Below are positions 19,784 to 31,000 of a stretch of 41,441 nt of DNA, one piece after another (within the stretch, counting starts at the first letter, position 1; each line of letters opens with the position of its first letter). The notes under the pieces were generated by a model, which was given only the letters and a program-made list of their open reading frames with translations, was not told the DNA's origin and did not search any database. The position numbers and the translations under genes are program-made. The stretch spans positions 1 to 41,441 of the forward strand of contig JACKQL020000220.1 of NCBI GenBank assembly GCA_018296165.2, given 5' to 3'. Source of the DNA: Termitomyces sp. T153. Lineage: Eukaryota > Basidiomycota > Agaricomycetes > Agaricales > Lyophyllaceae.

Positions 19784-20040
19784 TTAAGGAAATAAATCCA
19801 AATTAAGAAATAATTAAACTGTAGCAATAATATCAAGAAAGGAAGTATTGTTGGGACTTTGCTAGGAGAGTGCCAGAGGGTGCTATGGAAAAGTCAGCTG
19901 GTGGGCTGAGGGCCTAGACCACACATGACTGTTGCATTATGTAGAAACTGAAAATTCTGAAAATTGCTGAAACATAGGAAAAGACAGAAAGTACTCAGTG
20001 GGAATAGGATTCTATTAGAGTCCATCTGCCTTGAGCAGTT
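19784..20040. other. No recognisable gene
   Basis: A-rich, CpG-free sequence between LTR-like DNA and the LINE #2 endonuclease. No continuation of the Gypsy integrase is visible here. Confidence 0.4.
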
Positions 20041-20041
20041 T

Positions 20042-20640
20042 GTAGGGTAGGGAGCCCTGGCAGGAGAGCCAGCTCCATGCAGTATTTGTCAATGAGACTC
20101 AAAAGAGGTTGAATAAGCTCCTCAAAGGAGTTAAGATGCCTGTTCATTGTCTCTCAGAGTGGATGTCTATTGAAGTCACTAATCCGCATCATAAGGTCTC
20201 CTCCAGAGGGGCAGATGTAGGTGAAGTGCAATAGCAGGAAAGAAGATAGGGAAGAGAGGCTGTCATTGTTGAGACAGTCATTGTAAACATTGAATAAGGC
20301 AAGATGCCTGTGGTCCCCATGGAAGCAAACTGTCATGATGTTGGAGGACATGACATTGAAGAAGGTGAAGGTGTCTGATGAGATGTTAGCATTGATAAGG
20401 ACAATTGAGCAGGAATATGCACTGCTGTCCCAGAAATGGATTGTTGGATATTGCACTATCCATCTTGGGAATGCTCTTGTGTTGCCCAAATCATCAAAAT
20501 CATTAAGATAGGGCTCCTGGAGGGCAATTACATCCCAGTCATTTGGGCCTGCCATGTTGATTAGTGCCAGCTGGGCAGTGAGCAACTTGCATATGTTCTG
20601 CTGCCAGATACAGATAGTGGTGGGGGTTTAGACTCTGCTC
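20042..20640 (-). pseudogene. LINE #2 endonuclease domain (Tad1-like), truncated
   Basis: The minus-strand frame 20,585-20,154 is open for 143 codons and carries endonuclease/exonuclease/phosphatase motifs: DWDVIALQEPYL (metal-binding Glu), HLALFNVYNDCLNN and ISDFNRHPL (the GDFN-HHP region, with one residue change). The segment just upstream reads LWQQNICK-like, the usual ORF2 start. Downstream (to about 20,042) a further conserved-looking stretch is visible in broken frames (FEELIQPLLSLIDKYCME). No reverse transcriptase follows, so the copy is truncated at its 3' side, unlike common 5'-truncated LINEs. The enzyme nicks target DNA to prime reverse transcription. Confidence 0.85.
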
Positions 20641-21100
20641 TCATTGTGAGGTGGTGGAGTTGATGTCACTGGGCAGTTGGGAGCCACAAGGGCCCCTGGG
20701 AGGCATGGGTACTGTGGGCATCTCTAAGCTGATCCATTTGGTGGGAGTAGGTGGAGAAACAGAGACTTTTTGAGGTTCATGTTGGGGCTAGCACAGGTGA
20801 ACAGTGGAGTGCAGGGCTATCAATGAAGGAGGGAGCCATCACCAACACCTGTGACCTGAGCAGAATGACATCACATTCCACAATATATACCCCATGCTGC
20901 AATCATGCATCCATGTCATAAGAGCCAAATGGCAACGTCGAGCACCAGCAGAAAGTACACTCAATGCTCACAGCAAATTACAAACTGTCAGATGTAAATG
21001 TCCTCCTTTGACCCAAAAACCAAGCTCTTCAGATGTATCATGGAGATGACAAATTTCTGGTATGCTGCTCAGCAGGTAACTGCCAGGTCCTGCTAGAACC
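20641..21100. other. Spacer between LINE #2 ORF1 and ORF2, no gene recognised
   Basis: No open frame with recognisable content on either strand. By position it would be the end of ORF1 and the inter-ORF region of LINE #2. Confidence 0.4.
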
Positions 21101-21102
21101 AA

Positions 21103-22300
21103 TCAAAGAAGACTAGAATTCCCAGACCTGGACCTATTCATGAGGAGAGGCAGAGCCTTGTGCATAGCAAATATTGCAGCCTTGAGTCTGCTGCACATGG
21201 GCATCTTTAAGCAGAAAAGGGTGAGAGTAAGAAAAATTGAGTGCAGTGTCCTGCATCTTTGCAGTTGGTCTGGATATGGCCAAAGCCTTGGCAGTTGTTG
21301 TACCATATTGGCTCTCAAACTTTTCTGGCAACTACATGTTGTCTGGCCATAAAGACACAGTCACTGAGTAGAAGGTGGTTGGCTACTAAGGGTGGCATTG
21401 CATAACAGCTCGAATGATGCCAGCATTTGGGTTGGGGACCTGTTCTTGACTGCTTTCAGCCAAGATGCAGAGACCATGGAATGTACCAGGAGATTATTTT
21501 TGGCTCAAAGATACAAATGTTGTCATTTTTTGAGAGTTCAAATATTTCTGTGCAGGGAGCAAAGCATACAATGAGCACATGAGCTTTTTTGACCACTTTT
21601 GCTAATTCTGCACAGGCAAGTCTTGGATAATTCCCAGTCAGGGTCCTGATCATAGGCACAGAACCTTGCAGCCAATTCTGCAGAGTTGAGCTCAAAGAGG
21701 TACATGCCACATTTGATGTCCATGATGCTATGGACCATTGTCTTGTTGGGTGGAGCTAGCACACCACTTACAGTTGCCATAACAGCCATGGCATTGTCAA
21801 TCTCAGCAAGGCATGTGTTTGTGTGCTTGCAAAGCTCAAGATTGCCTGTTGGTGTGTGGTCCTGCAGCATGTTGGTGCAAGAGGGGTCAACTTCCACTAG
21901 GATGGTCTTGGCATTGTGGACTAGACATTGCTGCATCCTTGTTTGCTGGGTGGAGATGTTGGGGTTGAATGTGTTGGAAATAGGCTGGAAGCTAAGAGAG
22001 GTGCCTGAGATGACCACATTGGCTCAGGTGAGGTGTATGTTGGTGGCAGTGGGAATGGCAGCAGGTGGGTGGTGGGATGAGAGCTTGTCAACAATCTTAT
22101 CTAGAGCACTCATTGCAGATTCAAACTGGGCAGAGATGTTCTTGAGGGCTAGCATAGTCTTAGCTTGCATTGTGCTGGTAGCAGCTACAAACTCAGAGGA
22201 GAACAACAGGCTGGTAACAACATCACTGACTTGTCTGAGGACTTTGGTGGCTACTGCCTCTGCAAGGACTGCAGACATTTGGTCTATGATGTCATCCTAC
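21103..22300 (-). pseudogene. LINE #2 ORF1 (nucleic-acid-binding protein), degenerate
   Basis: The same minus-strand frame covers 22,278-22,024 and 22,017-21,538 with a single stop between, then shifts to 21,710-21,456 and 21,331-21,134. The first part is alanine/leucine-rich and looks helical or coiled (ALKNISAQFESAMSALDKIV); the second has a folded look (LVEVDPSCTNMLQDHTP; MDIKCGMYLFELNSAELAAR); the last has a CNIC pair that may be a zinc-knuckle remnant. It sits directly before the endonuclease in the same direction, as ORF1 does in Tad1-type LINEs. A 275-codon open frame on the opposite strand here (21,686-22,510) is an antisense shadow. Confidence 0.6.
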
Positions 22301-22519
22301 AGAAAGAATGTAGCTGCAAGGGCTGCATTCCTTGTGTCATTGTTGAGCCTGTTGCCCTTGGAGGTCAGGACTGCTGTGATTAGCATGCAGATGCTTCAAG
22401 CAGTCATATGGCTCTTCAGTAAAGATCTACCCTCTGGTTTTGAGCCAGCAACAAGTGTTTCATTGACTTTACCAGGCCCAGATCTCCACCCATCAAGGCA
22501 CCTATTTTGACTTGCATTA

Positions 22520-23430
22520 GAAGTTATTGTAGCAAGACCAGGGCATTCAGGAAACTGGTACCACCTGGAGGAGGTGTGGAGGACTGTCTAGTGGTCATGA
22601 ACATGTTCTCAGTAAGTGTAAGGAGTGGGAGTAGGGTAGGGGTGCTTTAAATGGCTTGTTAGGTCTGGGCTCAGTGCTGAAAGGGGTTTTCCTTGTATTA
22701 ACTAACTCAAAAACTGATGAACCAACCAGGACCCCAAAAGATAAAGTGGTGGTTAGATACCAAGAAGCTGTCCCTGTGACTCCCTAACATATACCCATAC
22801 CTTTCTTTCAACTCCTTGATTACTTTCACATCTGACAACTTGCCTGATATAATTTTCGAGGATCTCATTGGAGAAGCTTTTCCTAGCCTTTAGAACAAGT
22901 TGTTTGTCCTTGGTCTGGGAAATTTGCTTCCATAGAGATTTCTGTGAACACCATCTGTAAATGTTGCATAATATCCTACAAGTGTGGCTGCTCACCAATC
23001 CCAGTCTCCTCTCAGAGCAGAGGCCAGCACAGAGCTCTCAGTGTCATAGAGCTGTTGGAAAAGGGCATTAGTGGCTGTAGACATTGGATAGCAGACAGCA
23101 ATGAGCAGATAACAATGAGCAGCTGCAGATGGGCAAAAGAGGACTTGAAAGTCAAGAATATCAAAAATAAGGTCATGTGCCTCTGTTTATTTATATGTAC
23201 TTTCCAAAAGAAGTATGGCTGCTAAAAATGGTTGACAGCTTCTATAGAATTTGATGCTTTGATGAGATTTTTATGGCTGCCAAAGAAGATTGATGCCTTT
23301 CAAAGAATCTGATCCCTTGTGAAGAATTCTGATGCATTCCAAAGCATCTAAGAAAACCATGACCAATATGATGAGTTCTCCATTGATTTTGTTCAACTGG
23401 CATAATGCTGTATTTCTATTCCTTAGAAAT
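22520..23430. other. No recognisable gene
   Basis: CpG-poor sequence without LTR ends or protein motifs. Around 23,225-23,340 there are several loosely repeated 'TTGATGC' and 'AAGAATCTGATG' words. Confidence 0.4.
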
Positions 23431-23435
23431 AGATC

Positions 23436-23825
23436 TTCATATCACTTTTCCCATATTGCCATGTTGAGAGAATCTGAGCCAAATCTGTCCATTTAAGTGG
23501 CTTCTAGCCAATGATGGTACCAGCCTTGGCCAGACCCCATCTTCCCAGCAGCTTTCTCCTGGTGGTCAGCAGATATGCTTAAGGGCAAGTTTTGTCATAA
23601 GTGGTGGCAGCTGGTCATGAGGAATTACATTCATATCACTTTTACCATATTGCCATGCTGAGAGAATCTGGGCCAAATCTGTCCATTCAAGTAGCTTCTA
23701 GCCAATGATGGTACTGGAGTTGGCCACACCCCATCTTCTCAGTAGCTTTCTGCTGGCAGCAAGCAGATATTCTGTTGAGGGCAGATTTTGTCACAAGCAG
23801 CAGCAGCAGCTGGTCTGCTGATACC
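23436..23825. repeat. 194-bp unit in two tandem copies
   Basis: Copies start at 23,436 and 23,630 with 'TTCATATCACTTTT' and share 'GAGAGAATCTG', 'CCAAATCTGTCCATT' and 'CTTCTAGCCAATGATGGTAC'. The second copy ends in a short CAG run (about 23,798-23,812). No coding content was seen. Confidence 0.85.
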
Positions 23826-23829
23826 AGCA

Positions 23830-24500
23830 GATTATGGTATTTTCAAGTAGCCATGACAGGCCAGTCACTGCAAAATCTAATTGCAATGGACGCAGTTGTA
23901 TTATCAGCTCCAGATCCTGGTCAAAGGACTCCACTGGATATGTATAGTACAGCACAATGTACAGCCTCCATAGGCACCTGTATCATATACTACATGGTGA
24001 GGATTCCACTGTGGTGTAGCAGATTCTACCAGTGATGTAGGATACCATACAAAATGTGCTCCATTGTACTGTATAACATACTACATATGTATGTCTCTAT
24101 GTGGTTGCTGGGCTTACTCCTGCAACAAGTCATGCAACACTCACAATACTTATGTATGTTGTCTTCCACCATACATGGTTGCAGATCATAAGTTTTCTTT
24201 GCGACTTTTCTGCGCGTACGGTTATCACAGGTGATCCTGTTGTCTACAACCACAATTGGATCAGGTATCATCTACAAGGGGTCCTAAGGTACAGTGTTCC
24301 TTTTCACACCATGTCTTGATGGGATGTTGCCTTTCTGCTTGGTGCTCTCTGTCCTGATCTCTATCAACTCCAGCATGTCAGGCCCCAGAATTATACAGTA
24401 GCAGTCAGCAAAGCCAGCAATCAGACCAAATCAAGAGCTGCTCAGTTGCTATTGCTCCAGTCTTCCTCCAAGTGGTAAAGATACAGGCCTCCCTGATCCA
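23830..24500. other. No recognisable gene; one CpG-rich patch
   Basis: Unrecognised sequence. The only oddity is a run of about 30 bases at 24,201-24,226 with four CpGs in an otherwise CpG-free neighbourhood. Confidence 0.4.
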
Positions 24501-24509
24501 GCCAAGAGT

Positions 24510-25310
24510 TGGCCAATCACTCTACAATACAGCTGACCCTGCCTGTTTTTTGTACATTGTGCAGAAATCAATTCCATCCTTCTGCACCACATCAACATCA
24601 ATCCAAGTCATCAAGTCTAGTGCCCAATCATAGACACAGAGGCATGGGACCCTGTTGATAGAGGTCATCTTATGGATGTCAAACTGGTGGGCACCTTTCA
24701 TATCACAGGAAAACATTTTTTCAAAGCCCATCCTACCATTTTCCAAGATCCACTTGATCTAATGTGCAGGGAGGGATCTGGTGATGCACTAATAGCACCA
24801 GCAGCATGTACCCTCAATGCTGATTCTGTTCTGCCATGCTAATATCATGGCATAGTGTAGTGCAAGCAAAAAGGTATTTCCCCACACCAGCTAGTCATCA
24901 ACCAATACATCTTCCTCCATTAAACCATCCATTATGCTGTATTGTGTCTCACTGGTGTGGTAAACCAGGAACCCTCTTTCCATTATGGCAACATGACTCT
25001 CATCTCCAGGGAATGCCTGCTGAGACTCAAGCAAATATTCAGCACTAATTGCCCATGAGTCCTCATAAGCTTGTGGCACTCTGGTTGGTTCAGCTGTTTG
25101 TCACTTATTGATATCCTGACAATGTCTTGTGGGAAGTTGTCCCATACTCCATCTTGGGCACAGGTCTCCAGAGCAATATCTTCTCCACCAGGGACAACCT
25201 TGTAGCACTCTGCACATATAAACACCCTCAAAGTGAATGGCCACAGACTGGATACATATTCCAGTAGATGAGAGCCCCTCTGTTGTGGACTCAGCCGGTC
25301 CCACAATTGG
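24510..25310 (-). pseudogene. Degenerate gene of unknown family
   Basis: Two minus-strand frames together make an apparently globular protein remnant. The first (25,306 to about 25,080) includes VFICAECYKVVPGGEDIALE and CAQDGVWDNFPQDIVRISIS; after a frame change near 25,090 it continues in 25,079-24,891 (WAISAEYLLESQQAFPGDES; IMERGFLVYHTSETQYSIMD) and, with stops, in 24,746-24,522 (MTWIDVDVVQKDGIDFCTMY). A CxxC pair hints at metal binding, but no family was recognised. It could be an old transposase or a host gene. It lies among transposon relics and has the low CpG content of its surroundings. Confidence 0.4.
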
Positions 25311-25429
25311 TCTGTTTCTTCTTTCCAGAAAATAAGTGATATTGTTGCTTCTTATGGCCAGGAGGTCCGTAGCAGGGTCTCAGTCAACGGCTTATCTGAG
25401 GAAGGGCTGCATACCTAGTGAAGACTGAG

Positions 25430-25840
25430 TCCTGGAAATTGCAAGTTTTCTGAAAGGAAGGGCTCACCAATTCTACCTGAACAAGGTCTCTATGGAGCTT
25501 GAGGACTGGGACATTCATAGCTTCTTCAAAGAATTGTTCAATGCCTGCTTCCCACTTAATTTCCAGCTTCTGCAGCAAGGTCATCTTGATGAATTGAGAT
25601 AGCGCTCTTTGACTCTGCAGGAGTATGTGGCTGAACTCAAGATATTGTACCAAACTGTTGGTTACACTGACAAGAGGGAGATGGCACAACCTTGGGAGGA
25701 GATCAGGAGCATGCAAAGGGCTCCAAGAACTTGGCTGCCAAGATAGTTGGGGTGGTGATAAGGCTGAGGTGAGATGCATTAAATGTGGGGGCACTGACCA
25801 TTCCTCCCAAAACTACCCTGACAACAACAATGTTAAGACT
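25430..25840 (+). pseudogene. Gypsy gag fragment: capsid core and zinc knuckle (plus strand)
   Basis: In the plus frame around 25,440-25,760 the capsid-like passage FLKGRAHQFYLNKVSMELED, then FFKELFNACFPLNFQ and LTLQEYVAELKILYQTVGY is clear; this is the FL-GRAHQFY...FF-ELFNYCFP pattern of a large basidiomycete gag family. A zinc knuckle follows near 25,779 with CIKCGGTDHSSQNY, in which the final Cys is Tyr. Stops (for example TAG near 25,597) break the frame. The amino-terminal part of the same kind of gag lies next to it on the opposite strand, so the two pieces are inverted relative to each other. Confidence 0.8.
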
Positions 25841-25844
25841 GCAG

Positions 25845-26700
25845 GACCAGAATTGATAGTATTTCACAGTGTCAACCTCTCCATTGTACTTTTTGGGTGG
25901 CATAGGCTTAAGTTGGCTGTAAGTGCCTTTCTTGCTTTTCCTGCCCTTACTTTGCTTACAAGACCTTTTTTTACTTTTCCCATCTCTCCTGCCCTTGTCA
26001 GAGTCATCCAAAGAGTCATCATTGTTGGACAATTTAGGTCTGCCATGGGGACTTTTGCCACCATCAGAATTGGACTCACTGCTGGAGCTGGGATCATTGT
26101 CTCCATTGGGGCTAATGCTACAGAATGCCTCCTCAAGGTAACTACTGTCTTTTCCTAAATGCTTGCCTAGCCCTGACGGCTGGATTCCTACTTGCTCTCT
26201 TCACTAGCCTCTTGCTCTCCATTTTATGATGAGTGCTCTTATCTATCATCTTGTTCAACTCTGCAAACATTGGTTCCACGGAGCTGATTTCCCAAGAGTA
26301 TTGTTTTCCAAATACCCCCGACTTCTCATATTTAGCTGTGCCATGTGACGCAGCTTGCAAGTTGGTTCTCCTGGCCTTGCACTCTCTAGCTCAGGCCAGC
26401 ATATGTTTGCAGTGCTCAACTTCACTCTCATCATCCAAGCTATCCTGCCTCCTGACAATGGCTTCATCAAAGCACCACTACTGCACAGTAGGCAATTTTT
26501 TGTTGTCTGATAAGTTGACATCACAAGTCTCCCCCATACTCTTCTTATGGTCCTTGTGGTTGTCCAGCGGTGCTGGCAGAGACCCCATGCTCAGTGATTG
26601 AGCCCTTGCAAAATTTTTCTTCCTTAATGGGGACCCAGCTACAGTAGTACCTAGGCATGTTGGCCCCCTCCTCTGACTCATACTCACTGTCCACATTGAC
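25845..26700 (-). pseudogene. Gypsy gag amino-terminal fragment (minus strand)
   Basis: On the minus strand 26,136-25,850 has a serine/aspartate and then lysine-rich stretch followed by LKPMPPKKYNGEVDTVKYYQ, which corresponds to the start of the capsid domain (the LKP--YDG--D---Y-F pattern). Broken frames continue to about 26,696 with no further recognisable motif. Beyond about 26,716 the DNA changes to CpG-containing host sequence, so this is the left edge of the transposon pile against the gene island. Confidence 0.65.
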
Positions 26701-26715
26701 AGGTTTTAGGGTTTC

Positions 26716-27180
26716 CAAGCTACATCTTGCTGCGAATCAACGTTCTCCAAGACATAAGTCAACGTCTCCAATCATGCGAAGAAACTCAAAGCCTTGCATA
26801 CATACTTGGGCACAAAATGATCTTGCGAACGAACGACGAGCCGGATGCGAGTGCATTGTACTGGCGTGGTCTCGATGCATGGACACATTTGACAGAATCG
26901 ACGCCAATATATAAATCATGTTACAAAAGTACGGGTTCCAAAAAAACATAAACAGCAAGCAATGCAGTGGACACAACAAACCAAGGCTTCCTGTTGAGAT
27001 GACCATCGAACGAAGAAGTCCAGAACAGCGAACGCCGTGAATTGTGATAAGTGAGCTTGACGCATCAGAACTCCACTTAAAATGCTTCTTCGAAGACATC
27101 AATCAAGATCACTGACGATAACATATAACACGTTTCAACCTGCCTTGACCTCATTCACCTATTCATAGTACTAGTACTAT
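26716..27180. other. Left part of the gene island, no gene recognised
   Basis: CpG-containing DNA, unlike the transposon relics to its left. No convincing coding frame was seen on either strand. Confidence 0.45.
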
Positions 27181-27209
27181 TCAAACCTGAGGGTATTGGC
27201 ATCCGTCCA

Positions 27210-27686
27210 TTACCTCGGCTTCGAGCCCATCAACCTTTCCAACTTCTTCATCTGAACTACTCGTTGGTCGCAGAGGCCATCCCTGCTCATACAACGCACA
27301 CATAGAATATGGTTCAATCTGGTGGGACCTTCGTAGACAGTGGCATCTCGGTGCCTCGCATTGATTGTCTTTCTGTACAGTGATATCACGGCTCCCAACT
27401 CGCCGGAGATACTGCGTGCTAGCCAAGTATGGACAGCATGTTGTGGCCCTAAACGTCAGCCACGAGGCCGTGCGAAGTCCATTGTGCATCCATTTTTCGT
27501 CCAGGGACAAACCCATGAATTTTCGATGGTTGGGATCAGAGCGTGAAGGGATTTCCAACAAGTTAAAACCTGCTTTTCGACTTCCGAGTTCCTTTCCAAG
27601 TATGCAGCCACTTTCTTTTCCATGGTTGCATGGTTGAAAATAAATTTGTGAAGGAGGGTGTATGAACCGGGAATATGCATGCCCAC
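27210..27686 (-). pseudogene. Possible gene remnant of unknown family
   Basis: One minus-strand frame reads through 159 codons with a single stop (27,456): it includes NHATMEKKVAAYLERNSEVE, KNGCTMDFARPRG, then SISGELGAVISLYRKTINAR and CVRCMSRDGLCDQRVVQMKK. The composition is protein-like and the CpG content is normal. A competing open frame (27,747-27,181) overlaps it, but looks less like a protein. A CxxC-x6-C cluster could bind metal. No family was recognised. It lies upstream of the FunK1 gene, divergently. Confidence 0.35.
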
Positions 27687-28080
27687 GTGGCATGTATTTG
27701 TTCAGGTAGGCAATAATAATAATATGCCACAAGTTGACCACGCGCACTGACCCCGAACGCTGTGGCCCATCCTCGTCAAAGTTTGTGAGGTTCTGACTTG
27801 TTCAACTTACAGATATCAGAGTCTGCGAGGTGCCTATATCGCAAACCTTTTTGACTCCTTCGTTTCGTCAGGAATCTTTACTTGAAGTTATTTGGACCAT
27901 TCAATTTCCGGTATCGACCCTACTAGTCACTTGTTCAGGGGTTCTACGTGGATTTGTTTGACATATCTTGGAATCCCATTGTGTCGGTCTCGTGTCTGGT
28001 GATTTAATCCGATAACAATCCCAATAAAAGGTGACCGTTTCCGCTCTGACTTGTCCGATTGTTTGCTCATCCCCCACGCC

Positions 28081-31000
28081 ATGTCTTCGAAATTCACAGA
28101 CACGCCTGTTAAGTCGGCGACTACAGTTAGCACACTACGCACAAAGATCCCAATGGCGAAAGTCAAAGCTGAAGTGGAGAGCGATATCAAAAATACTCTC
28201 TACACTGTTACCATCGAGACGTTCTTGGAGAAAATCATTCCTGATATAGGTGCAATCGACAAGAAACTTCAAGCATTGACACAGGATGGTAAATATGATG
28301 GCACTCACTGGGCAGGATTTCCGAAGAAGCGTCCCAAAAAAGAAAAACCACTGTACAAGCCCCTTGCCGATATTTCGAATGCAATTGTTAGCACTATGAC
28401 CACACAGCAAGTTCGAACCAACATCATCTATGTAGACCGCCATAAAACTCCCCCGATATCTCTCGATAAAGATATGGCAGCAGGGCGTCCTGATGGCGCA
28501 GGGGCCCAACCCGACGCTGATATTGACGCACTGGACAAACGGATGATCGCCCTAGATCAAACATTGAGGCAGACGCGCAGTGTTGCGAAGAAGAACAAAG
28601 AGGCTCTGAAAAAAGACATGGAAGAGAAGGAACGTCTTGTAAGTGCATGTGTTATCTAAAGACATACACCTTGCTAATTTCTGCTTAGCTTGACTTGTAT
28701 CAGCTTTGGTGGATGTGTATCCATATCGTGTACGAGATCAAAGTCAAGCAAACAGAAACCCAGCATTATGACGCTGTACTGCAGCTTGCGACCTATATGC
28801 ATCAGGTCTTGACGGAACAATTGGATCGGCGCTTTATATTAGGTTTCGTCCTCTTATTCGACGAGCTCACGCTAGTGTTGTACGATCGATCTGGGGTTAC
28901 GATGACAGACGAAGCTATCAACATCCACCAAGTAAGAAGTTATCTCTCATTTGTGACCTAGTCCTTTTCATTGATTTTGTGTAGCAACCGGAAAGATTCA
29001 TTCGAATTGTGACTGGTTTCTCGAGTATGACCCCGGCACAACTCGGCTGGGACACAACGATGCAGATTTATCGCCCGATTTCGAACGATATCAAGCCGTC
29101 TTATACGATTGCCCACAACTTTGAGGGCATTCATGGAACAGGTCGTTATAACATCCATTGGGTCATCGATGTTGAACAACAAGATGACAAGGTAAAAAAG
29201 TACGTCACTGTGGCCATCATCTCTGCGATACGTTCGGCGGAGATCTGCGGCCGGGCTACCGTCGTATACGAAGTCGTCAAATTTGATGAGAAAGACAACC
29301 CTCAACAGGTCAAATCATACTACGACCTTTACTGAATCATTCGCTGATGCTGTTCTGTTAGACGTATGCACTCAAGCGTTATTGGAGGCCAGTTTGGTCG
29401 GATGGCTCAGATCCGGAGCTATACCCATTCGAAGGAGAGATCTACGACATACTAGACAAAGGAGAAAAGGACGAGCTGAAGCACGCTATTCTATATCACG
29501 ACATCAAGATCAATGGCCAGATTGACAGTACATTCAAATTGATCCGCAACGGTTGGGCAGCTGAACGTTACGAGCGTCCTGATCAACCGCGCCCGGACAA
29601 AAGAGCTGAGACTGACGCTGATGGTGAAATTCGCCTAGACAGGCGTGATATACCTGAGAATACTCCTGTTCCTGATGCCAAACCAAAGGATAGGTATACG
29701 CCTATTGATCGTCATCATGTGAACATCCTCATGCCCATGGGGCGGGAGATCAAAGCGTTTTTCTCTTTACTGGAGCTTGCACAATGTTTTCGAGACTTTC
29801 TCGGAGGTGCGCTCGCGCCTTGTTCTTTGGTTGTTTGCTCTGATGATTGCTTGTGATGATAGAACACAAATATAGTCATGATAAACTTATCTTACACCGC
29901 GATATCAGCACTGGAAACCTCTTGATATTTCAGGTTCGGGATCGTTCGGCTGTGGGCCGCCTGATGGATTATGATCATGCCAAGAAGGCGAAAGGGAAGA
30001 AACCTATATCCTCCGAAATAGTCAACCTCGACAGAAAACGAAACGGTGTCCAAAGCAACCTTCGGGACAACTTTGAAAAGGAAGCAGATGTTGATGTTCT
30101 TGACAGAGCCTTGAAATGGCTCAACAGATCTAGTGATGCTGCTCACTACATTGAAGACGCTGCTAAATTCACTGGGTTAGTCGGCAATAATGCTTCAGAA
30201 GATCCTCTCTCTGTGACTGATCTAGGATGGGACAATATTGTAAGGTTGTCTTCCTTCAGTTGCTTGTTCTACTTTATCACACCTCCATGCAGGATAAAAT
30301 TCACGATTGGCCCGATTTTTCCGACCATACACCTCGCACAGGCGAACGCACGGCAAGTCCATATTATTTTTGGGCATGAAGAATAGTAATTGATCCTTCA
30401 CAAGGGTACTCTTCCTTACATGAGCGCGGAAGTGATTGCGAAACAGTTTCTCTTTACTCTCGACGGGTCGAGAACGGAGACGCATTTCATGCATGAGGCG
30501 ATTCACGATGTCGAATCGCTCCTTTGGGTCCTAGTCCGTCTATGTTTAACTCGGAAGGGCCCCGGGCTCAACATGGAACGCGAAGAGTTGGACAACCATG
30601 CTCCAACATTTAATAGCCAACTCAAAGACGCTGTCTTTTGCCTATTTGAGGGCACCCCCGAGGTCATGAAAGAGCGCAAAATGCAATTGGTAACGGATCG
30701 GAATCCGAGGAGTGCGTTCGAAGAGAAAGTTGTCACCCATTTCCACCCCTACTTTGAACCTCTGAAACCCTACGTGCGTAGATGGTGGGCCACCCTCATT
30801 CTTGGTTACAAGTACCATGGGGAAGAATTCCATGACATTCACGATCGCATTATTCGTATTCTCGACGAGGCTATCAAGATGATCAGTCAGACTGTGACGG
30901 AAGATGAAAAGGCCAAGAAAGCCGCAATGAACCTATGGAACAAATGCAGAAATGAACGTTTGGCTACTTTCAGCCGTCAGGGCTCAGCGACGCCCCCGTC

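Noticed and set aside
21686..22510. Longest single open frame of the repeat zone (275 codons, plus strand)
   Set aside because: It lies exactly antisense to LINE #2 ORF1, and its composition (many Val/Met/Ser/Leu runs) is what the complement of that ORF gives. No motif was seen.
27181..27747. Open 188-codon minus frame in the gene island
   Set aside because: It overlaps, in another frame, a passage that looks more protein-like; no recognisable motif. It was not called as a gene.
28051..28080. Upstream start codon of the FunK1 gene at 28,051
   Set aside because: In frame and possible, but adds only ten residues; the ATG at 28,081 has the better context and a typical FunK1 start.
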